This document shows, piece by piece, positions 10,420-21,399 of a stretch of 64,000 bases of DNA (positions are counted from its first letter, which is position 1; every line of letters starts with the position of its first letter). The notes below the pieces were generated by a model that did not search any database, had not been told where the DNA came from, and saw only the letters and a program-made list of their open reading frames with translations. The stretch spans positions 434,001 to 498,000 of the forward strand of contig JAWWNJ010000116.1 in assembly GCA_037176885.1 (NCBI GenBank), written 5' to 3'. The position numbers and the translations under genes were made by a program. Source of the DNA: Favolaschia claudopus (Eukaryota > Basidiomycota > Agaricomycetes > Agaricales > Mycenaceae).

Positions 10420-13200
10420 ATTGACTTGATTTGGGTCATGAAATTCGAAACAACTTGGTTGAGTGGAATACGGGAGTGGCAAGATTGCGTTTTGGGACAA
10501 ACAGCTTCGGAAATGCGCTGCCGTGATGAAGTCAAGAGGTATAGAGAACGAATCCTGTGTGTTATTGGATTTCGGTGTTAAACGTGTCTTGATGAAACTA
10601 TGTATCGAGACTCGAGAGTGATAAGCTGGGAGGAAGTAATTGCCTTTGATTGGATACTATTCCATTTGAAAGAGGTTATGAATAGAGAGCAGTAGGGGAT
10701 TGTTAGTTGAACTTGAGTAGAATCTGAAGTGTTCGCGCCGTAATCTTGAGTAATTGAATATCATTATCAAAGAGGTACCATGATTACGTCTCAGGCCCGA
10801 TGGAAGATATGTGGAATTTAGAATTGAAGAAGGGCCGAAGGTCGCGAAGGAAAAGCAAGCATGAACTTGATGAAGATCCAGGGAATCACGTTCCGTGAAG
10901 TCGAGGAAAATCTATGAGGTTGAGCTAGAATAGGAAGAACCCGTGAATTGGATGTATAGAGGAAGTATTGGAGTATTGAGTTGGAGCCCAATAGGTTGCG
11001 TCGACTGACCATGGCTTCTTGAGGATCATGCCTTGAAAAAAAAAGCACAATGGATCAAGGCAGCGCAATCAAATAGCCTCAATGTATGATTTGACTTGAA
11101 GAACAGGTTCGATAATGCGTAGCTATTCATCGGATATCGGTGAAATGCCTCTTAGAATGCCGACACAAGTCAATCGGGAAAACGATGTTCTCTTGTATAT
11201 CGTGGTTTGACGGCATAAAAACGATGTTGACGGCCGGGAAGAAACCATTCGATGTAGTGAGACAGTTGCTTGTGGCAGCTGCCAGAGGATGTGAAGTTGC
11301 GCGTCCATCAGGGACGTAGAATGGAACGCAAAACGGAGCAGTTTCGGTCACGGTAAGCCTTCGATTTTGAACCGGCTTCAGACAACTGTCGGTGGGTGGT
11401 AATCGTTAGGAGATTGCGAGTGCGACGAGTGCGTGTAATGGTGAATGGTGTAGCTGTTAATGCTGAGTAGTCAAATTTTTGATGGTCAGGATTTGCGTTC
11501 AGAAATTGGTTGACTCTAGTGGATAAGCCAGTTGAATGTAAGTCGCGGATGACTGAAGCTCTTCGGGGATTAGAAAGAGAACGAGAGGCAAGCCTTTGAG
11601 GAAGTATGGATTCAAGTGAATCAGCGCGAGATGTGGTATGATTGAAAAGCAATGAGCAAATTGCGAAGGAGAAATGCGAAATGACGGTATTGAGAGAGTA
11701 GAGGGTATTTTATGTGAATGGCGGGGAAAAATTTGAGCCTTGAAAGAAATGAGATCACTTTAGCCGTGGATGTGAGCATTGGAAGGCAACGTTGAGCATA
11801 GATGCGAATGGAAAGTGTAGCCGGACGAGATGTCGCTGAAGACATCGTCATAAAACGTGAGGTAATTCGTGAAAAGCGACCCGGGTCGCTTTGCGACTGC
11901 TCTTTGCTTCTCACTTATGACCCGACAACATAGAACACCATCCCACGTTAGTCCTGTCTTGACGACCCCCTTTCCCACTCAGTAGTGGAGCTCTACTGCT
12001 TTCGACAGCAGACCTTTTCCACCTACAACCACAACCGGCCTCCCCGAGCTCGCCACTGGATTCCCTGTGCCGCCCGAGTGCTTTCCGAGCATGCCACCGA
12101 TTCTGCTGCTCCTATCTTTGCTCCTGTCGACCACCTTCCTCGCCTTGTGGCTACGACTGTTCTCTATATTTCGATCCCTTCGGCTCCGCCCATTTCTGAT
12201 TGATTTACAGCTGTTTGCAAAGCTAATGGCACTTTCGATCATTTTGTATATGAAGAGCAATTTAAATGTTCGAACTTGTATTGCTCCTTACACAACCATT
12301 TATGGACCAATCAGCATGATTCTAGGCTCATTTTGTAGCGTTTTGACAGGGCTTCCATCCTATATCTAGGGTGTCCCCTAATCCGATCCCTTTGCGTCCC
12401 TTGACTGCCGGTCATCGGGGATAATACGAACAACGAACCTGAAAAAACTTGTTCATTTCTGTTCAGAATCACTTCGATTTTTGAGATTTTGTAGCCATTA
12501 GGTAGGTAATGAGGTCTGCAAGCTCAAAATGTAAGACAACAGCAAACCACTAACAGCAGAATGAAATTATTGAGGAAGTGATCGTTCTCGGCGCTGAGCA
12601 ATTGTATCTGCATATTTTCAAAAGGTGTGATTGCAGACCTGATTTTAGCTTTATTCTTCCGCTAATATTGCTTTATGGCACACAAAACCGTCCAGAATTG
12701 AGCCAGAACGAAGCAAATCACATCCCAGTTGGGACAACTAATCTCGGCATGATGCCATCACATTTCGGAAGCACTTGCCGCTATTTGCCGGCAGTTTGGA
12801 GCCCCTGCCAAAGTGCTTCAGAACAAAACTTGAACTGTGTGAATTGGTTGGAAATTGAATGAGATATGAGAGCGGGAAGATAGGACGTTTGAAATGCTTT
12901 CTTTTCATAAAAATTCAGGAGGTGCCATTAACTATGCAAACAGCTGTAATATGACGATCTACGCTTCACATATCCCTCACGTTCCACTCTCCCAACCTAT
13001 GGCGCCTCGACCCACCAACTACCCAGCCCCTAGCCGTACTCTCTGGGATTCGACTGCTCAACGTAACCCCCCTCTGCCGACTCCCTGACATCACTTGACG
13101 CCACATGACCTGGTATCAGCTCTCCCTAAGCCGTCTCACTCACGGCTCAAGCAATCCCGTGTTCACGTTCACATTCCCGTTCACGAATTCCCGTCTGACG
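10420..13200. other. Long stretch without recognisable genes
   Basis: 10420 to about 11960 is purine-rich on the plus strand. The region from about 12900 onward is pyrimidine-rich. No frame shows a protein family. A 24-bp piece at about 11874-11897 (GCGACCCGGGTCGC core) matches the hairpin arm of the MITEs at 34418-34621 and 53155-53357. Confidence 0.5.
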
Positions 13201-13204
13201 ATCA

Positions 13205-13660
13205 AACCTACGAATACCTGCATCTACGCGGGTCCAATCCTCCAGCTAAAAATGTAGACTTCGGATTCCTGCGTTTTCGTGGGTCCAGCATTCAAGCTGA
13301 CGTTCACGATTCACGAATTCCCGCATCCCTACCGGTCCAGCCTTTCAAGACTTCCGAATTCCTGCGTTGTTGTGGGTCCAGCATTCAAGCTGATGTTCAA
13401 GACTTCCGAACTCCTGCGTTATCGTGGGTCCAGCGTTCAAGCTATCGTTCCCAATTCCCCGATTCCTGCATTCCCGTGGTTCCAGCGCCAACGCCGACGT
13501 TCACGACGCACGCATCCCGGAGTCCAGCCTTTAAGCCGACGCTCAAGACTTGAGAACTCCTGGGTTAACGTGGCTCCAGCAGTCAAGCTGACGTCCACAG
13601 TCCGCCAATTCCTGCATTCCCGCGCGGCTAGCATGGAAGCTGACGTTCAAATTTGCCGGA
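13205..13660 (+). repeat. Imperfect minisatellite, about 51-53-bp units
   Basis: About seven degenerate units follow the pattern GAATTCCTGCGTT..CGTGGGTCCAGC.TTCAAGCTGACGTTCA. Unit spacing is about 51-53 bp with a few longer steps. The array explains the open frames found across it (13095-13695); I do not regard these as genes. Confidence 0.75.
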
Positions 13661-13699
13661 TTCCTGTATCTCTACGTATTCAATCTCCCCACTGACATT

Positions 13700-15290
13700 C
13701 ACGACTGCCGAACTCGCCCATTCCCGTGTTTACATGCGCTGATCTCTGCGTTTTCGCGCAACTCTTTTGTAATCACCTTCTTGTAATACGCTTCATGCTC
13801 CATGGATCAAGTATTTCACTCGTTGCGCTCACATTCCAACCTTATGCACACCTGGTACTCATGCCCTGCACTCTTCCTTTCACCCATAAATGCCGGATTC
13901 GATATCTCAGGCCTTCAGCTTCGAATTTCACTATGTTCCCCAGCCACAAGACTACCATCATGTCGACAAATCATGTTGGCCACTTCTGTGATCTTTTATC
14001 CGGCCCACGTTCAAGTATCTCTGGACATGTTCGATTCCAACAGTTCAAGCGGCATCTGCGCGTTTACATTCATCTCACTCTCACACTCATGTGGCTTACA
14101 AGCCCTGAGTCCGCATTCACGATTCAATCTTACCCCAACTGCATCCGCGCTTTCATATTTTTCAGTCTTCACAGTGACGAATCCCGACCTCTCATACAAG
14201 GGCAACAGCCTTTCTCGCAGATTATTTTCAATGTTCAAGAATCGACGCGCACACTCCACATTCAACTGGCATTTCTATTTTCCAAGTTCGAATGCACTAG
14301 TGAGTTATCGAATCAAGTCTTGGGCTCGCGATTCGGCTTGACGTTCAAAACTCCCATGCATGACGCGAAATTCAAGACCATATTTTCACCATTCACCAGT
14401 CAAGTATCTCGCGTTCAAGATTCGTTCTGCATGCCACATTCGCAACTTCACATGCCAAAATTGTCCCCGTGTTGAATATTTATTATGTCACGTCGGATAT
14501 TACCCACCTCGAACCAAAATTCGCAAAATCTCTATCAGCACTCCAATCCAGGTTTTCATGATTGTTGACTCACTTCAAGCGAATACTTACCGCTGTCGTT
14601 CGAACTGAAGATTTGTAAAAATTCAACTCCTTCGCTGAATGCGTTTCCTACCGGATTCCTCACTCGCCCTTCAACGAACACACACGTTACGAATTTGGTT
14701 TACTTTTGATATTCAGCGTTTTCATCATCGAACAGGCATCTGATAATGTTCGCCATTCACGTACGCTGGCGACTTCATCCTCATCCAACGGCGATACCCA
14801 ACCGGTTGACAAATTAATAATCACCTTCATCGACGTCACGTCCCCAGCGTTTGTGCGACTTAGGCCATTGGGCTCGACAACTATATGCTCACAAGAACCC
14901 TATGTCACAACTGGAAAACTTCAGTTCACCTTGCTGCGTCTCGCGGAATGAATGTTCAGTTCAAGGCACAACGCCACCGCAGCTCATTGGCCTCAACCCA
15001 TTTTCAACGGCCACTGTACCTTGACGACTCTTGGCTGTCTTCTCATCTCCGTGACTATATCAACTCATCTACTTCTCGGCCGAATCAATTCCACGGCGAC
15101 TGACGGTGACACTTTTTCAGACAATCTGATATGCACAGATCGATCGAGGTTGAACTCTCAGTCTACTTCACTTTCAAGCGCTATCCACTCTCTGCCAGTT
15201 CTCGCTTACCGTAGTTCGTGCGATGTGCGAGATTCACGAGCGTGGTCTTACTCTCAGCCTCAAAAAAATTGAGAAATTCAAGCCACTTTA
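13700..15290. other. Pyrimidine-rich region, no gene seen
   Basis: Continues the CT-biased composition of the minisatellite. Long frames at 13726-14475 and 13802-14341 overlap on the same strand, are C-, F-, H- and S-rich, and lack domain signatures. They look like composition artefacts. Confidence 0.45.
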
Positions 15291-15297
15291 TAATTTG

Positions 15298-15705
15298 GGA
15301 GCCGCCTTCTCTTGTGGGTTAGCCGCGGGCGCTTGGGTTGCCCTCGTCTGGGCGTCTCTGTTTTGGGTTCATCCTCGCGCATCCCATCGCCCCACGCCCT
15401 GGGCGCCGGCGGTTCAAGTTTGTCACCGCCGTGCGTTCCCCACACCGACACCTATGTGGCTGTCTCCTTCTCTGACCGAACGAAGCATTGAACAAAATGG
15501 AAACACTGTCCGAGCACGGGAGGACAGTGGGCCGTTTTGTGACAGTGGCAGAGAGGGGGCCGATCTGATGTTTCAGATCCGAGCTCTTCTCTTTCCTCGA
15601 CCACCATCATCCATTTCTTCCTGCTAGCTCTCTGGACACTCACGAACATTCCGACTTCACGACGCTTTGCTTCTCCCACCCTCCCTTCCCTTTATATTCT
15701 CGTTA
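15298..15705 (-). repeat. Diverged inverted copy of the 10.0-10.4 kb repeat block
   Basis: In reverse complement this segment follows the same order as about 10000-10412: the AGCCGCCTTCT edge, the GGGCGTCTC..GGGTTCATCCTCGCGCATCCC block, and then the region related to the 196-bp repeat. Identity is visibly lower than between the direct copies. Confidence 0.7.
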
Positions 15706-15753
15706 ACCACTAGCACTCCAAGGATTTCGAGTGGCAGCCGCAGAGTGGGGCAA

Positions 15754-15828
15754 TGGGTTCATCCTCACGCATCCCATCGCCCCACGCCCTGGGCGCCGGC
15801 GGTTCAAGTTTGTCACCGCCGTGCGTTC
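15754..15828 (+). repeat. 75-bp direct duplicate of 15367-15441
   Basis: GGTTCATCCTC.CGCATCCC through CACCGCCGTGCG repeats with one change (CTCGCGC versus CTCACGC). It directly adjoins the 196-bp repeat copy 2, so the repeat modules have been shuffled and rejoined here. Confidence 0.85.
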
Positions 15829-16024
15829 AATGAAGGGCAGGGCGGGCGGGAGAAGCAAAAGTGTTGTGAATGATGAGCTCTAGCGAGGTGAGAGAGGGTG
15901 AACGGGAAGTCGATGGTGATGGTAGAAAAAGAGGAGAAGCTCGGATTAGGTCACATCAGATCGGCCCCTCTCTGCCGCATCACAAAACGGCACACTGTCT
16001 TCCCAGGCTCAGACAGTGTTTCCT
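15829..16024 (+). repeat. 196-bp dispersed repeat, copy 2
   Basis: Same length as and nearly identical to 10023-10218, in the same orientation. Confidence 0.9.
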
Positions 16025-16320
16025 AGAAATGCGGGTGAGATCAACGCGGGTGGATGCATTGACTATGCCGTACCCCCGTTCCCGTACCTCGTCGTCGAAT
16101 AGCTGGCTTGTGCCCGTCCAGTGCATTTGCATAAGGATCCGCGGGTATTCCAAACGGGCACCCCTCTTCAGGGCCAAAAGGAGGAGGAGATGGCGCCGAG
16201 GGAGGAGGGGGGTGTATAGGAAAGAAACATGGTCATGGTGCGAAATCGAAATGCAGGAGGAGGGGGTGGCGGCGAGGGAGGTGTGGAGAGTCTGAGTAGG
16301 AACATGACCACACGACGTAC

Positions 16321-17157
16321 TGTCGGAAAATCCGAATTTACCTGATCAAGCTTGACGAGGCTTGACGGGGGTATCAAGCTTGATCAGGCTCCCAGTGCCG
16401 TTGATCAACTGATGTCAAGCTTGATCAAGTAGGGTCAAGCCATATCAAGCACTGTCAAGTAGTATCAGGATGAGGCCGAAAAACTGCTCCAACACACCCT
16501 ATAGACTTTCATTCTTGAAGTATACAGTGTCCATGTAAGCTCACATCATAAAGATATGGGAAGTATATTTGTGAATTCATGACCGACTTATATTATGGTT
16601 CAATTGAAGATAGAATTCAACTGTCAGATCTCAGAGTCTATGGGACTACATTTGTAGGTACAATGACATTATAAACTACTTATGCATTCAAGACACGCAC
16701 AAGTGAATTGGACAGAGTCCAGTTGATGATGATATCACGCCTGCAAGTGGAGTATTACCATGATATGTGACGTAGACCACCTCACTATGTTAAAGGTTCC
16801 TTAGCATAGTGGTTATAGTGTCGTTTTATTACTTAGTCGCGCGGGTTCGAACCGCGCGATGCGAAATACTTATAAATGATAACTTAATAGTAAAAATAGA
16901 AGTCTTATAGTATCAAACACTTTGAAGTACATAAGTAAGGATAGGTACTATAATAGAAAGCGCAACAGAGTTGTTACATTTTGACCATTTTCCCCGCCCG
17001 ACCTTGATCAAGACCTATCAAGCAATATCAGGCCGTCAAGCTTGATCAGTGTTTATAAGTCTTTTTTGGACCTTATCAACCGACCCCGAACTTGACAGCC
17101 GATCAAGCTTGATATTGGTATATTTGGCCCTATCACCTGATTTCGGATTTTCCGACA
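16321..17157. mobile_element. 837-bp inverted-repeat element with TCAAG/palindrome arrays
   Basis: Starts TGTCGGAAAATCCGAA and ends with its exact inverse (17142-17157), a 16-bp perfect terminal inverted repeat. Just inside both ends are dense copies of TCAAG, often as AAGCTTGATCA or TTGATCAAG palindromes (16341-16470 and 17005-17120). The central about 500 bp is AT-rich and holds the tRNA-like unit at 16795-16866. The flanks read ACGTAC on the left and ACGTAT on the right, so a short target duplication of about 5 bp is possible but not exact. No transposase frame, so it must be non-autonomous. The family is not recognised. Confidence 0.8.
16795..16866 (+). tRNA. Degenerate tRNA-like sequence (probable pseudo-tRNA or SINE head)
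   Basis: A perfect internal Pol III box A (TAGCATAGTGG, 16802-16812) and box B (GGTTCGAACC, 16844-16853) are 31 bp apart, normal for a tRNA. The T arm is strong. The acceptor strands (5' GGTTCCT against 3' ATGCGAAA) do not pair and the anticodon stem is poor, so a working tRNA is unlikely. It lies inside the inverted-repeat element 16321-17157. Confidence 0.5.
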
Positions 17158-18870
17158 ACGTATGTATCCTGCGCACCGAGTCGGCAAACCTGCATTCCTC
17201 TTCAGCCGAGCGGACGACGCCGACGTGCCCGCCTCGAATGTCAAGTACAAGTCAACGCCGCGTTCTCTTACTCTGAGCGTCGGAGGACATACGGACGTGG
17301 GATTCTAGCCTAATCCCCCTTGCGTATCCTTTCCATTATCCTCCTCCTCCCCGTCCCCCTCCCGCCACAACGCGCCCAATCGACAGTCAACAAACGTATC
17401 TTTCAATCCAATCACACCATGGAGGCGGCAAAGCTCCTCGAGTGGTGCATCGTGGCCTTGTCCGGGGGGAGACAAAGGAAGCGAAGAAGAGGAGACGAAG
17501 GGACACCACCCCTTTCCCTACTTATTCCGCGTCGACACTGAGGTCTCCAGACTCGACGCTGCTTTCCTCCTCTCCTTCACTCTAAATCTACTCCCACTTG
17601 CATGCCTAGACCTGAATGCCTCCAAGTCCACACGCACAACAGCCCCACGGGAGATGAGGATGCAGCGCGGGGAGCAACAGACGTAGGGCGAGTTATCGTC
17701 GCAGGTGAGTGCTATCATGAGTATCCCGAGGGGCCATACCGTCGTCGTCGAGTTCCCGACGCATGCGAACGACTAGTCGGTGTGCTCCGTGAATGGCCGG
17801 GGAAGGTACATACGAGTATTGGTTACGTGCCCCGACGCTTGAACTGGAATCAGAGTCTAGCCGGTCGGGTGGTGGGTGGGTGGTGTAGATCCACAAAATA
17901 GGCGGGTATCGTCGATCCTCCCGACCGAGAAGTAGAGCACGAGCGGGAGCCCCGTCTCGCCGGTCGTATTTGAATATTGAATCCTAATCTGAATGGGTTG
18001 TCGTCAGTGGGCGGAAGGAGAGGAGACGTATCGGAAGGATAGGAACGTACCTTGGCAGTAGTAGCTCGCTCACTATAGCTTCGCTGGAGAGCCACTCGCG
18101 TCCTGTCCTCCTGCACAATCACCCGCCTCCGCCGTTCATTTGTATGTGCCCGATATGAGGCAGGCGTAGCGCGTCTACCCCGGCCACCACGACACTAAGG
18201 TAAACGGCGCGCCTAGTGCTGGTACGCATGGAAGGGACGGCCCGCGTCTTTCACCAAGATGGTGCGGGGAGGGCGGGGCGGGAGAATCGGGAAGAAGAGA
18301 AGAGAAGAGGGCGGCGAAGGGGAGATTCACAGCGGTTGGCTGAGAAGGACGGGACGAGGTGACGAGCGGGATGCTCCTGCAGCCTTCCCTTGGACGAAAT
18401 GCGCTGTCGGCCTGTCCGTAAATGCTCCTCGTAGAGACAAGACGTCAGAACGGATAGATATTGTGTGTGACGCGACTGACCGAGACCGTTGACGCTGTCT
18501 TCTCCCTCGCCGTCGGTAGTCATCTACGCATGCGCCGTGTCTTCGTCTGCCAACCAGCACCTCGTCCTCATCCTAGAGGCTGAATACCGCAAACAAACGA
18601 CGCCTCAGGACGTGGTGAAGGGGAGAAAAATGGGACTGTGGAGAGGATGGCAGCAGAAGATTGAGCAGTGAATAAGGCGGTGGTGGGTTCACGGCGGCTA
18701 GCTGGAGCAGGACAGAGGAGTAGAGAGGACGTCGTGAGTGCCGGCGAGGGAACGTGGAGAGGCTGGTTCACGACCATCGTCGCCGTCGCGAGTCATTTAC
18801 GTATCCGCGTGTCTTCATCTGCCAACCACCACCTCATCCTCAATCTCCTCTTCTTCACCCCCCTCCCACC
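17158..18870. other. GC-rich repeat-like stretch, no gene seen
   Basis: 17180-17520 resembles 9320-9640. A local direct duplication occurs: 18494-18575 and 18770-18846 share CGTCG..AGTCAT.TACG and TGTCTTC.TCTGCCAACCA. Short overlapping frames on both strands have no family. Confidence 0.45.
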
Positions 18871-18875
18871 CCGGA

Positions 18876-19193
18876 ATGGCAAAAGCCACCAACACCAGGA
18901 AGCCTCAACTTCGCCCAATCCCGTCCGCTTGGAAGAACAGGGGCGTCCGCGTCCCCGTGAAAAACGAGAAAGGCGTGACCAAGGTGACGCTTCTGAAGGG
19001 GAAGGCCCTGCGGGAGTACGAAGAGGAACAGTGGGCGAAGGTCAGGGCCGCTCAGGAAGGTTCGGTGGCGGCTACGTCAGCGATCCACGCCGTCTTTACC
19101 AGGGGAGAGATCAATGTAGGCCTTGTAGAGGAAGATGAATCGCTCGGAGCGGCAACGGCCGGCGATAGAACAACTTTGGCAGCGTCAGGGTGA
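18876..19193 (+). CDS. Hypothetical basic protein, 105 aa
   Basis: Not recognised. The ATG at 18876 (MAKATNTRKPQLRPIPSAWK) is chosen over one 138 bp upstream because the upstream part is low-complexity serine and proline. The middle (VPVKNEKGVTKVTLLKGKAL and REYEEEQWAKVRAAQE) is lysine/glutamate-rich and predicted helical, unlike the composition artefacts around it. It has no signal peptide or membrane segment. A downstream exon is possible, since the frame ends in low-complexity sequence. It could also be an unexpressed frame. Confidence 0.35.
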   Translation: MAKATNTRKPQLRPIPSAWKNRGVRVPVKNEKGVTKVTLLKGKALREYEEEQWAKVRAAQEGSVAATSAIHAVFTRGEINVGLVEEDESLGAATAGDRTTLAASG

Positions 19194-19387
19194 AGGCGGT
19201 CGAGCGTCAGGGACAAGGACAAGGCGCGATGGTAAGGGAGTAGGAGCCCGCACCCACGGCGACGATCGTCGACGACCAGGTGAGAACAGTTGGATAGGAT
19301 GCTCCGCCTTTGAAGCACTCAAAATTTTGGCAACATGCGAGGAGATACAATACTTACGGTTGGACGGCTAAGATTGAAGTCATTGAA

Positions 19388-20875
19388 TCAAACTGGGCCA
19401 TCATCCATCGTGTTGGCCTCTTCTGATGTGGCCGGGAGCAATGGCACATGGTGTTGTCCAACTATCCCGAGGCTAAGAGACATCAGTTGAATGGAATATA
19501 AAGTTAAACTAGATTCAATCTCGCGTACGGGTTTATGTATCGATGCAATGAAATGATAGACGATAAGATCTTGAATTGCTTTGTTCCGGAAGTTTGGTGA
19601 CGTCTCGTCGGTCCATAACAATGTTCTCGATGATGCACTGCGGCACTGGATGAAGTTGACCACTGCAACACCACAGCTCCCAGATTGTGGACCTTGGATT
19701 TCCCGAATTCCGTTCAAGGAAACGCGGAGCGGGACTGAATGTCCGGTGTGTTGAATGAACCAACAAAATGATGGCATAACGTCCGTGGCGGCAGGGCCTC
19801 CCAACGAGTCCCCATGAACAAGATCCACAGGTGACCGTGCGGTGTAGTGGTACGCGGTGTAATGGTTGAAGCGACAAACAGCAAATGAGATTCTCGGAGA
19901 GGGAATAGCACGTAGCCGGCGACGAAGCAAGTGGAGGTTCCGGCTATAGCTTCGAGAATTTTGTTGGGACAAATACTGCAAGTCACTGGAGAAAGTGGTC
20001 GGTAAAATGACAATTGAGGGGTCATGGATGGATGCAGAGGTTTCCTGGAGGTACTGAAGCTCCAACAGCGCATTGAGAACATCCTCCTCTAGCCAGGTCT
20101 CTCCCAGAAGACACGAAAGCTTCCAAAGAGGGAAACTGGTTATGTCGAAGCCGGAGATGGAGTCAAAGATGCGGAGCTCGCTAAAGAACAGAATATGGTC
20201 GGTAAAATGACAATTGAGGGGTCATGGATGGATGCAGAGGTTTCCTGGAGGTACTGAAGCTCCAACAGCGCATTGAGAACATCCTCCTCTAGCCAGGTCT
20301 CTCCCAGAACACACGAAAGCTTCCAAAGAGGGAAACTGGTTATGTCGAAGCCGGAGATGGAGTCAAAGATGCGGAGCTCGCTAAAGAACAGAATATCGAC
20401 ACGAGAAAGAAGAGAGGTGGTTACGATATGTAGATATAGTTCCCGCGCCGCAGCGATAGCACGGGAATGGTTGTTGATAGCGACGTACACGCGTATCTGC
20501 AACTGGTTTAGATATGGACAGACATGAAGCCTATTCACATTCACATACCTTGGAGAAATGCAGCTCGACTTCCCTTTCATGCCCTTCAATACTCAAGCGA
20601 ACTCGAACAGCCCGCGAACCGGCCGCGAATGCAGCTGCCATCTCCCGAGATATGGGCAGCACATCATCTAAGAAAGGGACGAGCTCTCCCGGTTGAGTGA
20701 CAGTCCCCAGAGCGGTCGAGGGGATGTTGTCGGTGAAGGACCAACTCTTGACAATGCTGGAGGTCGCGATTTTGGGGTAGTCCAACTCTTGGACACGCAA
20801 GAAGGTGAGGGATGCGAAATATTGAGGAGAATATTTGGGAGTCGCGACGGGTGTCGCATACTCAATGAAAGACAT
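19388..20875 (-). pseudogene. Ulp1-like (C48) cysteine protease gene, broken by tandem duplication
   Basis: Ulp1-family enzymes cleave ubiquitin-like modifiers; many mushroom copies are hypothetical and repeat-associated. The start MSFIEYATPVATPKYSPQYF (20875) runs into exon 1. An intron near 20530 joins HFSK to IRVYVAINNHSRAI. Next come SELRIFDSISGFDIT, FPLWKLSCVLGETWLEEDVL and ELQYLQETSASIHDPSIVIL. The protease core has NHYTAYHYTARSPVDLVHGDSLG (histidine and aspartate region, about 19810-19875), WFIQHTGHS and QGPQSGSCGVAVVNFIQ (glutamine and nucleophile cysteine, about 19640-19690). A 200-bp tandem duplication (19996-20395) repeats the middle of the gene. As 200 is not a multiple of three it breaks the frame, and the core is split over two frames. 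A homologous N-terminus is at 35129-35443. Confidence 0.75.
19996..20395 (-). repeat. 200-bp exact tandem duplication (two units)
   Basis: Units 19996-20195 and 20196-20395 begin TGGTCGGTAAAATGAC / TGGTCGGTAAAATGAC and differ at one noticed base (CAGAAGACACG versus CAGAACACACG). They lie within the coding part of the Ulp1-like gene. Confidence 0.95.
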
Positions 20876-20949
20876 GGCGGAGAATTTGTGGGGAGCTCTT
20901 GCGAGTCGGTATCACACGTATATACAGTCCGCATGAACGGCATGAAAAG

Positions 20950-21380
20950 TTAAAACGATTTATTGGAAGGGCGAGGACAAAGGCAACGTATTGAACCCTA
21001 TGAACTGCGGCATGGAATTCACCCTAAAAATGCATAAATGTCAACATAACATCGAAGAACTACGCGGTATCGCACCATTCTATCATCCGTCCACCTCAAA
21101 ATCCAACAAGCTCATCACCGCCTCCAGGGTTGCAGCGATGAACACGACAGATGTGCGGGTTACCGATTGAACTTGCAGGGTAGTACCGATAGAATTTGCA
21201 GGGTAGCGGCCGGTAGCAGACGGTAGGGTGAAAATGCTAGGGATGATGGAAGGATCATGAAAGGAAAAAATTCCTTTCAATAGTGAGGATCCAGAGAGAG
21301 GTCGAAGCTGCACACAGTGTGGGAGAACTGAGCATAGTGTGTGGGAAAGAACTTTCGGAGAGTCATCGGGATGAGCAGGT
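20950..21380. other. Intergenic, no gene seen
   Basis: Upstream of the Ulp1-like gene. A minus frame (21083-21313, 76 codons) has no recognisable motif. Confidence 0.4.
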
Positions 21381-21399
21381 CATGTGCACGGACACTTGA

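Noticed and set aside
13095..14475. Long plus-strand frames as genes
   Set aside because: The first is encoded by a degenerate minisatellite; the others overlap each other in different frames of CT-rich DNA.
10000..16024. CRISPR-like or satellite array
   Set aside because: Repeat units differ in length and order, spacing is irregular, and the organism is a fungus.
16795..16866. Functional tRNA gene
   Set aside because: Acceptor and anticodon stems do not pair, although both Pol III boxes are good.
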